In this document: one piece after another, positions 8,670 to 17,583 of the stretch
Layout of the letters: every line of letters starts with the position of its first letter
How positions within the stretch are numbered: position 1 is the first letter of the stretch
NCBI GenBank assembly: GCA_003136675.1
Contig: PLFE01000077.1
Span: 1-45,705 of the forward strand
Reading direction: 5' to 3'
DNA: 45,705 nucleotides
Source of the DNA: Bryobacterales bacterium
GTDB lineage: Bacteria; Acidobacteriota; Terriglobia; Bryobacterales; Bryobacteraceae
Translations under genes and position numbers: made by a program
Notes under the pieces: model-generated
The model's input: the letters and a program-made list of their open reading frames with translations, nothing else
Database searches by the model: none
What the model was told of the DNA's origin: nothing

Positions 8670-11600
8670 ATGGATCGCTGCCTGCTTTCTTTTTGTTTGG
8701 CCGCTGGCGTTACCTCTTGCGCCCTGGCCGGTACCACTTCCACCACGCTTTCTGTTTCTCCGAACCCCGCGACCCTCGGTCAGACTGTCACTATCACCGC
8801 CTCTGTGAGCCCGGCCGGCGCTACCGGCAAATGCACGTTTTATGACGGATCGGCGATTTTGGGGATTGCGGTTCTCAACAGCGGTTCGGCAACGTTCACA
8901 ACGAATCAGCTCGGCTCTGGGGTACACCCGCTTTCTGCGCGTTATGACGGCGATTCCAGCGATACGGGGAGCCTTTCGGCTGTCAGTGCCTTGACGGTTC
9001 AATCGAAGCCCGCTCTGGACTTTCTCGCTTTGCCCAGCTTGAACACCAATTATTATTCCCCGAATTTCGCCGCCACGGCCGACTTCAACGGCGATGGCTA
9101 TACGGATATCGCGATCTATGTCGACGGATCGATCCAGATCTATCTCGGCCGCGGGGATGGCACTTTCGCAACCGGCGCCAGCATTTCCCCCGTCAGCGGG
9201 CCGGAAGCCGTCGCTGTCGCGGATTTCAACGGCGACGGAAAGCCTGATCTCGCCTTCGGCACATACTACTCCGGCGCTGAGATTTTATTGGGAAATGGAG
9301 ACGGAACGTTCCAATCGCCGGTTTCAACTACGTTTTCCTTCCCCATCCTGGGCCTGCAAGTCGCGGATTTCAATGCAGACGGAATCCCCGACCTTCTGTT
9401 CTCGACGCTCGATGGCGGGGTTCCTGTCGCACTTGGGAATGGCGACGGCACATTCGCGCCTGCAAACTTCATCTCGACAGCATATTCCAACGAAAGCGCC
9501 ATCGCCGGCGACTTCAACGGAGATGGCAAGATCGATGTAATTATTCCTGGACCGACGAGTTACTCTTTCTACCCTGGAAATGGGGACGGGACATTTGGCG
9601 CTGGAGCAACCCACGCCTCGCCCATCCTAGCCTCGAACCTTGTAGCCGTTGATTTGAACGCGGACGGCAAGCTCGATCTCATCTGGAACACGGGCACGTC
9701 CCTCCTATCCGTTCTCGGGAATGGAGACGGAACCTTTCAACCCATCTCTACGGCATCCTCGGCCGGAAACGGCGTTGCCCTGGCGGATGTGAACGGCGAC
9801 GGTAAACTCGATGCCGTCACCACCACCGACGTCGCATACGGGAACGGCGACGGCACTTTCCAGAGTGGCTTCGTCTTCTTCCCGCAGGCCAGCCCGGGGT
9901 ATCTGGCGTTTGTGAATGTAGCCGACTTAAACAACAACGGCCAGGTGGATATCATCGCGGGCGGAGTGAACATATACCTGGGAACTGATATCTCCGCCGT
10001 TACGCTTCTGCCCTCCGCCAATTCGCTCGCGATTGGTCAGACGCTGGGCCTGTCGGCGACGGTATCGCCCGCAACCGCAACGGGCACGGTCACGTTTCTC
10101 GACACAGGAAAAGTGCTGGGAACGGCGCCGCTCGCTTCCGGCGCGGCGACGTTCACCGAACCAGTGACAACGACTGGCCTCCATTTAGTAAGCGTGACTT
10201 ATGGCGGCGATTCCTTAACCCAGCCCGGCGCCTCATCGCTGGTCGGTGTCAGTTTCACCGGTACCCCCTCGACAATTACACTGGCCGCCAGTTCGTCCGC
10301 TATTACTTACGGTGACGGCGTGACGCTGACTGCTACCGTCTCCCCCGGCGGGGCCACCGGCAACGTCACTTTCTTTGACAACGGCGGTGCGCTCGGCGGA
10401 GGGGCCGTCAACGGTGGCCATGCCGCCCTCACCACTGCCACGCTCACCACGGGTTCCCACTCGTTGACCGCGCAGTACGACGGAGGCGCTGCCTATAACT
10501 ACTCAATGTCCTCTCCGATCAGCGTGGTTGTATCTTCGCAAGCCGGCGGGGCATTGGTTTCCGGTCCCCAATTAAACGACAGCGACGGTGCCGTCCTCAT
10601 CGCCGGGGCCGATCTCAACGGCGACGGATTAATCGACCTGGTAGCCGCAAATTACGATCACACCATCACCGTATTCCTCTCCACCGGTCCGGGAACCTTC
10701 GCCGCGCCTGTGAGCTACAACCTCAACGCAGCGCCTCTCTCTCTCTCTATCAACGACGTAAACGGCGATGGTTTTGGAGATCTTGTGATCCCCACGCTTT
10801 CCGGTCTGAACATTTTGCTTGGAAACGGCGACGGGACATTCCGCGCCGGACCCGTCAATAGTTACGCCTTTCCTTCGAACATTTACACCCTCTACCCCAA
10901 TCCCTATCCGTGGGCGCTGGCGGACTTCAATGGGGATGGCCGCGTGGATATTGCCTCCCTAAACCAAGCGACCAATACCGTCTTCCTTCTATTTGGCAAT
11001 GGCGACGGCAGCTTCCAGGAACCTGTTTCGTTCGGAGTCACCGGGGAATCCTTTGGGCTTTTGTCGACAGACTTCAATGACGATGGGCGGCCCGATTTGA
11101 TCGTTACTTCGACGGCATTGCTCGACAGTCCGGAGCAGTACGGCGAGTTTCTTGTGTTCCTGGGAAATGGAGATGGAACGTTCGCTTCACCTGTGACGAC
11201 GAATCTCGGGGTAGGATTCACGTCGAATCCGTCTGCGATTGGCGTGGGAGATTTTAATGAAGACGGCTTTCCGGATGTGGCTGCGATCTCCTCCTCGTAC
11301 CCGTACCCACTCAGCATCTTTCTGGGTAATGGAAATGGTTCATTCACCGCAGGCGCCACTTACCAGTACGGGCCGCAACAGGGTCCCCTCTACGTGGCTG
11401 ATATCAATGGCGACGGGCACCTGGACCTGTTCAAACTAACCAACGGTATCTGGCTCTATTATGGCAAGGGCGACGGGACGTTCAGCTCCAGCTATTTTGC
11501 CGATGCCTATCCTTATAACTATTCCTCCTCGCTAGTGCTCGGCGATTTCGACAAGACCGGCAGAGTATCCATCGCGGGTATCTCGGGAACCGGAATCAGC

Positions 11601-14600
11601 ATCCAGTACGACGTTCGTCCCAGCACGGTCTTGTTGCAGACGAGTCCCTATCCCACTGTCGGACAACCAATCACCATGACCGCGACGATAACGCCTTCCG
11701 ACGCGACGGGCACAGTCACTTTCTCCTACGGGCAGACGACTCTCGGTTCGTCTTCCGTTATCAATGGGTCTGCGGCCATAACCACAAGCGCTCTGCAGGC
11801 GAACTATCAGGCGCTTAGCGCGAACTATTCGGGAGACTCGATCACATCTCCGAGTTCAGGTTTCTACGAGCTTTTTGTCATCGGAAATCCGGTGATCGTT
11901 TCGCTGGCAACGTCCGCGAGCCAGCAAACGTTGGGTGTGCCGGTGACCCTCACCGCGACCGTTACTCCATCCGAGGCGACGGGCTCGGTCACCTTCTTCG
12001 ACGGCTTGACAGTTATTGGGGGTGCTCCCCTCGCAGGGGGCCACGCATCCTTCACGACATCATTGCTCCCGTTCGGTACGAACAGCTTAACGGCGGTGTA
12101 TGGTGGCGATACCACTTACGGAGCCGGAGCAATGTCGCCATCTGCTCCGGTACAGGTGAAAGCGAATCCGGGCGGCGCGCTGCGCTACACGGCACTCCCA
12201 GGGTACCCTTCCGGAACGCCCTTGGCAGTGGGCGACTTCAATGGAGATGGCAAACCTGATTTACTCATTCAGGAGCCAGCCTATAGCTCGAGCCTCACCG
12301 GCGCGCTTTTGCTGGGTAACGGGGACGGCACTTTCCAAGCTGGCGCCACCTGGAATCTCGGGCCGCCACTGACTTACGGACTGGCGCCTCCGCAAACTTT
12401 CGCCGTGGGAGATTTAAACGGAGACGGGAAGCTCGATTTCGCGTCCTCTTCCAACGGCTATGCCACGGCCATTTACTTTGGCAATGGCAACGGCACGTTT
12501 ACGCAACCCCCGAACTCCGTGTTCTACGTGGGAAACTCAGGCGTCGTAACGGCGGATTTCAACGGCGACGGGTTGCCGGACCTCGCGGCCATCTCTGACA
12601 CCAACGAGGTAAGCGTCCTTCTCAATATCGGGGGCGGAAATTTTGAATACTGGGAAAACCTGCCACCGCAGTCAGCTTTGTCGTCCGTGCCTAGCTTCGC
12701 TGTCGGCGATTTCAACGGCGATGGCAAGCCCGATCTCGCCGTCAGCGGCACCGCAGCGAACAGCGTGGGCATCTTTCTCGGAAACGGCGACGGCACTTTT
12801 CAAGCGCCCCTGAACGCAAACACCGGCGCGATACCTGGAGAAGTGGTCGTCTGCGATTTCAACGGCGACGGTGTGCAAGATCTTGCGGTGCTCACCGGTT
12901 CTCCTTCCAATAGCTTCGTGGTGCTGCTCGGCAATAGCAACGGGTCCTTCCAGGCGCCGGTCTCCTATGTCAGCGCCCCGGGCGCGACGCAGATCGGATT
13001 CAGCGATTTCAATGGCGACGGAATAGTCGACATTGTTACTTCAGGGCCGGCGAGAGAATCGATCTCCTTCGGCAACGGGGATGGCACGTTTCAAGCGCCC
13101 AAAAGTTTCGCTACCTCCACTTCTTCGGCATTGGTAGCCGACTTCAATGGTGACGGAATCGCCGATCTGCCGGGAGAACTTGGTTCGCTCGCGGATTCTG
13201 TGACTCTGATATCCAATTCACCCACGGCAACCATTGATCAAACCATTACGCTTACGGCCACAGTAACGCCGCTCACGGCAACCGGATCGGTCACCTTTTC
13301 CGATGCGGGTACGGTTTTGGGCAACGCTCCGGTGGTGAACGGAGTGGCGACACTGACCGTAAAGCTTCCCGCTGGAGATTTGCAACATGTCACGGCGAAG
13401 TACCAGGGCAACTCCACTTACGATTACTCGAGTTCCCTCGCAGTAACCGAAACCGTAAGCACCGGCGCGGGTGGAACTTTCTCGAGCGGGGTGAATTATC
13501 CTGCCGGTATTTCCCCCGCCAACATCGTGTCGGGCGATTTCAACCATGATGGAGCCACGGATCTCGCCATGGCCAGCACTTCCGGGGCCTCCCTGACCGT
13601 GCTCTGGGGCGCAGGCAACGGAACGTTTTCCGCTCCCGATGTAGTGAGCCTGCCGGGCGTGGCGCAGGGCTTGGTTGCGGCGGATCTTAGCGGTGGCGGA
13701 ACGGCGTCAATTGTCGCCGGCTTGACGAACGGTGAGACCGTCGCTCTCTTGTATCAAAATGGATTGTTCGAACAGACGATCACTCCGGGGATCACCTTCG
13801 GTGGAGTAGCGGCCGCAGGGGACCTGAACGGCGACGGCAACACCGACCTGCTCGCCGATACTGGAATCTACTGGGGTGACGGCAATGGTGGATTCACGCT
13901 TGATCAGGGAGCCTACTACTGGAGTCCCTTCGGCATTGCCGACTTCAATGGAGATAACCTGCCCGATATCATCGTCGGTCAAACCGGCGTCTGCTTCGGG
14001 AACGGTTTTGGAAGTTTCGATTGCCCGAGCCAAGCCACCCTCTACGCCAATACTCTGGGAATCGGGGATTTCAACGGTGACGGCAAACCGGACATCGCTT
14101 ACACGGCGGTTGACGACCCTCTACCGCTCCACATTGCTCTCGGCAATGGGGACGGTACCTTCCAAACGCCCAACCTCTATCAAACCGCGTCCGCACTGAC
14201 CTTCATTACTTCGGGAGATTTCAATGGCGACGGAAAGATGGACCTCGCGCTGCTGGATGCAAGCGGCAATGCCGGAATCATGCTGGGTAATGGGGATGGG
14301 ACATTCCAACCGGAGATCTTTTATCTGTCCGGCCACCAATCGCAAAGCCTCGTATTGGGGGATTTCAACGGCGATGGGCGTCTGGATATGGCCGTGGCGA
14401 GCTCCGCCAACAATAACGTCAGTATCTTGCTTGGGGCTCCCGTGGCAGGTTGCTCCGTATCGGTGTCGCCCTCTTCATTTGCCTTTGACGCAGGCGGTGG
14501 AACCGCAACGGTCATTGTAACCACTAATGGACCCCAATGCCCCTGGGGCGCCATACTGAGCGAGACTTACAACACAGAGGGCAACCCCCAAAGCGCCAGT

Positions 14601-15551
14601 GGAATCGGCAGCGGCTCCTTTACTCTTACGGTTCCTCAGAACTACACCAGCGCACCGGCGACCGCAACCATATCCGTCGCCGGAAACTCGATCCCCGTTT
14701 CGCTCGATGAAACGAAGCAGGTTTTTGCCGACGTTCCGCTGGGCACTTACTACTTCGATGCCGTGAACCTGCTCTACGCCAGGGGCATAACAGACGGCTG
14801 CAGCACAACCGACTACTGCCCCACCGATGACATCACCCGCGCGGAGATGGCGGTATTCATTGTCCGATCTGTACTGGGGTTTGGCACATTCACTTACTCA
14901 CCGACTCCTTACTTCAGCGATGTGCCGGCAAATGCATTCGCATTTGAATATATCCAGAAACTGTACGAGCTGGGCATCACGACCGGCTGCGGAGTGGGCC
15001 TGTTCTGCCCCAACGACAACGTCACCCGCGCTCAGATGGCCGTGTTCATCATCCGCGCGAGGTATGGAGCCACGACCGTTGTAGACTACCCGGCAACGCC
15101 CTATTTCACAGATGTCCCCTTGGGGTCTTTCGCCTTTGACGACATTCAACGCATGAAGGAGGACAACATCACAAGCGGGTGCGAAACCACGGAGTACTGC
15201 CCGGACAATCCTGTAACCCGAGGCGATATGGCCATCTTCGTCATGCGGGGGGCATTCAACCAGCTGCTCCCGTCAACTGAGCCGATCCTCAGCGAATTCT
15301 ATCCCGGCTTCCTCAGCAATGGGACAACCAGCTCCTTCGCAGTGACCGGCGTGAACACCAACTTCGTTGCGGGAACCACGGTAGTCGATACCGTTGCCGG
15401 AATCACCGTGGGTGCCGTGAATGTAACGGGTCCAACAACCCTCACGGTGCAACTTACCGGCAGTGCGACAACGACACCGCAGCCAGTCTCAATCTGGGTG
15501 ACTACCGGCCAGCAGGAAGCGGTAATTCCGAATGCGTTGACGGTGCAGTAA
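8670..15551 (+). CDS. Giant surface protein: Ig-like, FG-GAP/VCBS propellers, BACON-like, SLH and IPT-like domains
   Basis: 2293 residues, exported (MDRCLLSFCLAAGVTSCALA). The V-T-S-C at residues 14-17 also fits a lipobox. Order by residue: Ig-like group 3 domain 25-111; FG-GAP propeller 112-440; Ig pair 442-624; propeller 625-980; Ig pair 981-1165; propeller 1166-1505; Ig 1508-1597; propeller 1601-1924; BACON-like domain 1926-2017; three SLH repeats 2018-2198; IPT/TIG-like end 2200-2293. Each propeller repeats calcium-binding DFNGDGxxD loops followed by LGNGDGTF. The Ig units share TVTFxD and a closing YxGD. Each SLH repeat carries a Cys pair, as in GCSTTDYCP, GCGVGLFCP and GCETTEYCP. SLH domains normally tether proteins to cell-wall polymers, and the rest suggests adhesion or polysaccharide binding. 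The gene stands alone between about 90 bases upstream and 83 downstream. Confidence 0.9.
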   Translation: MDRCLLSFCLAAGVTSCALAGTTSTTLSVSPNPATLGQTVTITASVSPAGATGKCTFYDGSAILGIAVLNSGSATFTTNQLGSGVHPLSARYDGDSSDTGSLSAVSALTVQSKPALDFLALPSLNTNYYSPNFAATADFNGDGYTDIAIYVDGSIQIYLGRGDGTFATGASISPVSGPEAVAVADFNGDGKPDLAFGTYYSGAEILLGNGDGTFQSPVSTTFSFPILGLQVADFNADGIPDLLFSTLDGGVPVALGNGDGTFAPANFISTAYSNESAIAGDFNGDGKIDVIIPGPTSYSFYPGNGDGTFGAGATHASPILASNLVAVDLNADGKLDLIWNTGTSLLSVLGNGDGTFQPISTASSAGNGVALADVNGDGKLDAVTTTDVAYGNGDGTFQSGFVFFPQASPGYLAFVNVADLNNNGQVDIIAGGVNIYLGTDISAVTLLPSANSLAIGQTLGLSATVSPATATGTVTFLDTGKVLGTAPLASGAATFTEPVTTTGLHLVSVTYGGDSLTQPGASSLVGVSFTGTPSTITLAASSSAITYGDGVTLTATVSPGGATGNVTFFDNGGALGGGAVNGGHAALTTATLTTGSHSLTAQYDGGAAYNYSMSSPISVVVSSQAGGALVSGPQLNDSDGAVLIAGADLNGDGLIDLVAANYDHTITVFLSTGPGTFAAPVSYNLNAAPLSLSINDVNGDGFGDLVIPTLSGLNILLGNGDGTFRAGPVNSYAFPSNIYTLYPNPYPWALADFNGDGRVDIASLNQATNTVFLLFGNGDGSFQEPVSFGVTGESFGLLSTDFNDDGRPDLIVTSTALLDSPEQYGEFLVFLGNGDGTFASPVTTNLGVGFTSNPSAIGVGDFNEDGFPDVAAISSSYPYPLSIFLGNGNGSFTAGATYQYGPQQGPLYVADINGDGHLDLFKLTNGIWLYYGKGDGTFSSSYFADAYPYNYSSSLVLGDFDKTGRVSIAGISGTGISIQYDVRPSTVLLQTSPYPTVGQPITMTATITPSDATGTVTFSYGQTTLGSSSVINGSAAITTSALQANYQALSANYSGDSITSPSSGFYELFVIGNPVIVSLATSASQQTLGVPVTLTATVTPSEATGSVTFFDGLTVIGGAPLAGGHASFTTSLLPFGTNSLTAVYGGDTTYGAGAMSPSAPVQVKANPGGALRYTALPGYPSGTPLAVGDFNGDGKPDLLIQEPAYSSSLTGALLLGNGDGTFQAGATWNLGPPLTYGLAPPQTFAVGDLNGDGKLDFASSSNGYATAIYFGNGNGTFTQPPNSVFYVGNSGVVTADFNGDGLPDLAAISDTNEVSVLLNIGGGNFEYWENLPPQSALSSVPSFAVGDFNGDGKPDLAVSGTAANSVGIFLGNGDGTFQAPLNANTGAIPGEVVVCDFNGDGVQDLAVLTGSPSNSFVVLLGNSNGSFQAPVSYVSAPGATQIGFSDFNGDGIVDIVTSGPARESISFGNGDGTFQAPKSFATSTSSALVADFNGDGIADLPGELGSLADSVTLISNSPTATIDQTITLTATVTPLTATGSVTFSDAGTVLGNAPVVNGVATLTVKLPAGDLQHVTAKYQGNSTYDYSSSLAVTETVSTGAGGTFSSGVNYPAGISPANIVSGDFNHDGATDLAMASTSGASLTVLWGAGNGTFSAPDVVSLPGVAQGLVAADLSGGGTASIVAGLTNGETVALLYQNGLFEQTITPGITFGGVAAAGDLNGDGNTDLLADTGIYWGDGNGGFTLDQGAYYWSPFGIADFNGDNLPDIIVGQTGVCFGNGFGSFDCPSQATLYANTLGIGDFNGDGKPDIAYTAVDDPLPLHIALGNGDGTFQTPNLYQTASALTFITSGDFNGDGKMDLALLDASGNAGIMLGNGDGTFQPEIFYLSGHQSQSLVLGDFNGDGRLDMAVASSANNNVSILLGAPVAGCSVSVSPSSFAFDAGGGTATVIVTTNGPQCPWGAILSETYNTEGNPQSASGIGSGSFTLTVPQNYTSAPATATISVAGNSIPVSLDETKQVFADVPLGTYYFDAVNLLYARGITDGCSTTDYCPTDDITRAEMAVFIVRSVLGFGTFTYSPTPYFSDVPANAFAFEYIQKLYELGITTGCGVGLFCPNDNVTRAQMAVFIIRARYGATTVVDYPATPYFTDVPLGSFAFDDIQRMKEDNITSGCETTEYCPDNPVTRGDMAIFVMRGAFNQLLPSTEPILSEFYPGFLSNGTTSSFAVTGVNTNFVAGTTVVDTVAGITVGAVNVTGPTTLTVQLTGSATTTPQPVSIWVTTGQQEAVIPNALTVQ

Positions 15552-15634
15552 CTGTTCGTCCACAGTTTCAATTGGGTGACGTGTTAACCTTATCCCCCTC
15601 GCCGCGTATCTAGTTGGCAGAGAGGAATTTGAAA

Positions 15635-16504
15635 ATGACGCTGGCGGGAATCGGACGAATGTTGGGGTTGGGAATACTGGTGCTGGCGCCGTTGTATGCG
15701 TGGCAGCAGGAGCCGAAAGGGCACGGAACGGGAACGGCGGCGCCCCCATCGACCGTGGGTATCGAACAGCCCAACGCTGAACGCACCCGGGAAGAATTCA
15801 CCCACCTTCTGGAACAGTACCCCCCAACTTTGAGAAGCGTCCTGGAGCTCGATCCCGGTCTGTTCGCAAACCAATCGTTCCTCGCGCCCTATCCCGCCCT
15901 TGTGAGCTTTCTGAGCGCGCATCCCGAGGTAACACGGAATCCCTCCTACTATGTGGGCAACCCAGGCGATGGCTATCCACAAGACCACGCTTCACAGGTG
16001 TTGGATATGTGGAAGAATGTACTAGGTGGCTTGGGGGCATTCGGCGTCTTCGCGATGGTTCTTGGATTCATCGTGTGGCTGGTCCGCACCATGATCGACT
16101 ATCGTCGATGGGACCGGCTGGCGAAAATACAGACCGAAACGCACGCGAAGATTCTGGACCGGTTCGCCGCCCACGAAGAGATGCTCGCCTATATACAGTC
16201 GCCGGCTGGATCGAGTTTTCTGCAGTCTTCACCGATTCGCCTCGATGCGGGTCCACGTGCGGTTGACGCGCCTCTCGGCCGCATCCTCTGGTCGGTGCAA
16301 GGCGGACTGGTGCTGATGGCGGGCGGTACGGGCCTGCTTTTCGTGAGCCAGCGATTTGCGGAGGACGCTTCGCAGCCCCTGCATGCTCTCGGTGTTCTCG
16401 GCATTGCGCTCGGTCTCGGGTTTGTTCTTTCGGCGGTTACTTCTTTCCTGATCTCGCAACGGCTCGGGCTCATTGAAGTGCCGTCCGCGGCGCCCCGCGA
16501 ATAG
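15635..16504 (+). CDS. Membrane protein of unknown function, first gene of a sigma-factor operon
   Basis: 289 residues from the ATG at 15635, chosen because the purine-rich agagagga lies about 9 bases upstream; an in-frame start at 15614 lacks this. An N-terminal hydrophobic segment (MLGLGILVLAPLYAW) may be a cleaved signal or an anchor. About 110 residues without known motifs follow. Then comes a membrane segment (LGAFGVFAMVLGFIVWLV), a charged helical cytoplasmic stretch (MIDYRRWDRLAKIQTETHAK), and two more membrane segments near the C-terminus. The family is not recognised. The sigma factor gene starts 6 bases after the stop, so it is probably part of the same regulon and could be a signal sensor or target. 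That role is inference. Confidence 0.7.
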   Translation: MTLAGIGRMLGLGILVLAPLYAWQQEPKGHGTGTAAPPSTVGIEQPNAERTREEFTHLLEQYPPTLRSVLELDPGLFANQSFLAPYPALVSFLSAHPEVTRNPSYYVGNPGDGYPQDHASQVLDMWKNVLGGLGAFGVFAMVLGFIVWLVRTMIDYRRWDRLAKIQTETHAKILDRFAAHEEMLAYIQSPAGSSFLQSSPIRLDAGPRAVDAPLGRILWSVQGGLVLMAGGTGLLFVSQRFAEDASQPLHALGVLGIALGLGFVLSAVTSFLISQRLGLIEVPSAAPRE

Positions 16505-16509
16505 CTTTT

Positions 16510-17076
16510 ATGATTCGGGACACGACGTTCAACGACATTACTCGCGGCGAGGTCTTAGACAATGCCAGCGCGGATTTCGTGATGGACGAGGCCACATTCC
16601 GTACGTTCTATGACCGTTCGGCGTCCCGTCTCTGGGGGTACCTCGCCCGGATAACCGGTGACCGTCAACTGGCGGACGACTTACTCCAGGAGACCTTCTA
16701 TCGCTTTCTCCGCGCCGCCGCGACCTACGAGAATGAGACGCATCGCCGCAATACTCTTTATCGGATTGCGACAAATCTGGTGCGCGACGAACGGCGCCGC
16801 AGCCGGATTCGCGTTCCAGTCGACTTAGCCGGAGAGGGCATTGAAGGCATCGCTTCGCCGGCGGACGCCGCCGCGCCCGATCGCAATGCCGATTTCACGC
16901 GCGCCATGTCTCTGCTGAAGCCGCGGGAGCGCGCGATGTTATGGCTGGCCTACGCCGAAGGATCTTCGCACCGTGAGATTGCGAATGTGCTGGGTTTGGA
17001 GCCCGCCAGCCTGAAGACGCTGTTGTCGCGCGCACGTCGAAAACTTGCTGACTTACTGGGAGGAGCCAAGCGATGA
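16510..17076 (+). CDS. ECF-type RNA polymerase sigma factor
   Basis: 188 residues, the usual size for extracytoplasmic-function sigma factors. Region 2 lies at residues about 28-100: FRTFYDRSASRLWGYLARIT, then DRQLADDLLQETFYRFLRAA, and the -10-binding part RRNTLYRIATNLVRDERRR. Region 4 at about 135-185 carries LLKPRERAMLWLAYAEGSSH followed by REIANVLGLEPASLKTLLSRARRKL, the -35-binding helix-turn-helix. It would redirect RNA polymerase to a small set of promoters. Its stop overlaps the next gene's start (ATGA), and that gene encodes the likely anti-sigma factor. The start codon is ATG 6 bases downstream of the membrane-protein gene. No ECF autoregulatory promoter could be identified with confidence. 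Confidence 0.93.
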   Translation: MIRDTTFNDITRGEVLDNASADFVMDEATFRTFYDRSASRLWGYLARITGDRQLADDLLQETFYRFLRAAATYENETHRRNTLYRIATNLVRDERRRSRIRVPVDLAGEGIEGIASPADAAAPDRNADFTRAMSLLKPRERAMLWLAYAEGSSHREIANVLGLEPASLKTLLSRARRKLADLLGGAKR

Positions 17077-17576
17077 AGCCGGTGGCGTGCGAGTTTGAAG
17101 CCGAAGTCCTGGCGTCCGTCCTCCAATACCGCTGGCCCGACCGCGTCGACTCCGAACTGCGAGACCACGCAGTGAACTGTACGATCTGTTCGGAAGTTGC
17201 CGCCATCGCCGCTGGTTTTCAGGAAGTCCGTGAAACCGCGCGCCAATCGCTTCCCGATGCCGGCCACGTATGGCGGTCCGCTCAGATCCGCGCGCGTCAC
17301 GAAGCGGCTGCGGCCGCGGGCCGTCCCATTCACGCGGCGCAGTGGATGGCGTTCGCTTGCGCCGTGGGGTTGCTTGGAGCGTGCCTGAGTCTGAGTCTGC
17401 CGTGGCTCCGCTCCGTGCGCGGATGGATCGCCACGAGCCTGGCAACTTACGACTTCAAGGCCCTTTTCCCTGCTGCGGGCGCGGCGTTCTCCCAATACGG
17501 CGTGTTAGCGCTCGTGATGGCAGCCTTGCTGGTTCTTATCCCTGGCGTCGTTTATCTGGCGATCCTCAAGGAATAA
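17073..17576 (+). CDS. Probable zinc-finger anti-sigma factor, membrane-anchored
   Basis: 167 residues, overlapping the sigma gene by 4 bases (ATGA), which implies translational coupling. The N-terminal cytoplasmic domain has the ZAS pattern H-x3-C-x2-C, seen as DHAVNCTICSEV, with a short helix before it. Two hydrophobic segments follow: QWMAFACAVGLLGACLSLSL, and near the C-terminus FSQYGVLALVMAALLVLIPG then VVYLAIL. Anti-sigma factors of this class hold their ECF sigma inactive at the membrane until a signal releases it. The pairing rests on the motif plus the overlap. The sensed signal is unknown; the upstream membrane protein may contribute. Confidence 0.82.
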   Translation: MKPVACEFEAEVLASVLQYRWPDRVDSELRDHAVNCTICSEVAAIAAGFQEVRETARQSLPDAGHVWRSAQIRARHEAAAAAGRPIHAAQWMAFACAVGLLGACLSLSLPWLRSVRGWIATSLATYDFKALFPAAGAAFSQYGVLALVMAALLVLIPGVVYLAILKE

Positions 17577-17583
17577 CAGCAAG

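Noticed and set aside
9003..14440. DNA repeats from the FG-GAP motifs, considered as tandem repeats or a CRISPR-like array
   Set aside because: The repetition follows the reading frame of one protein, unit lengths vary with the fold and third codon positions differ, so it is protein-level repetition. No direct repeats with spacers are present.
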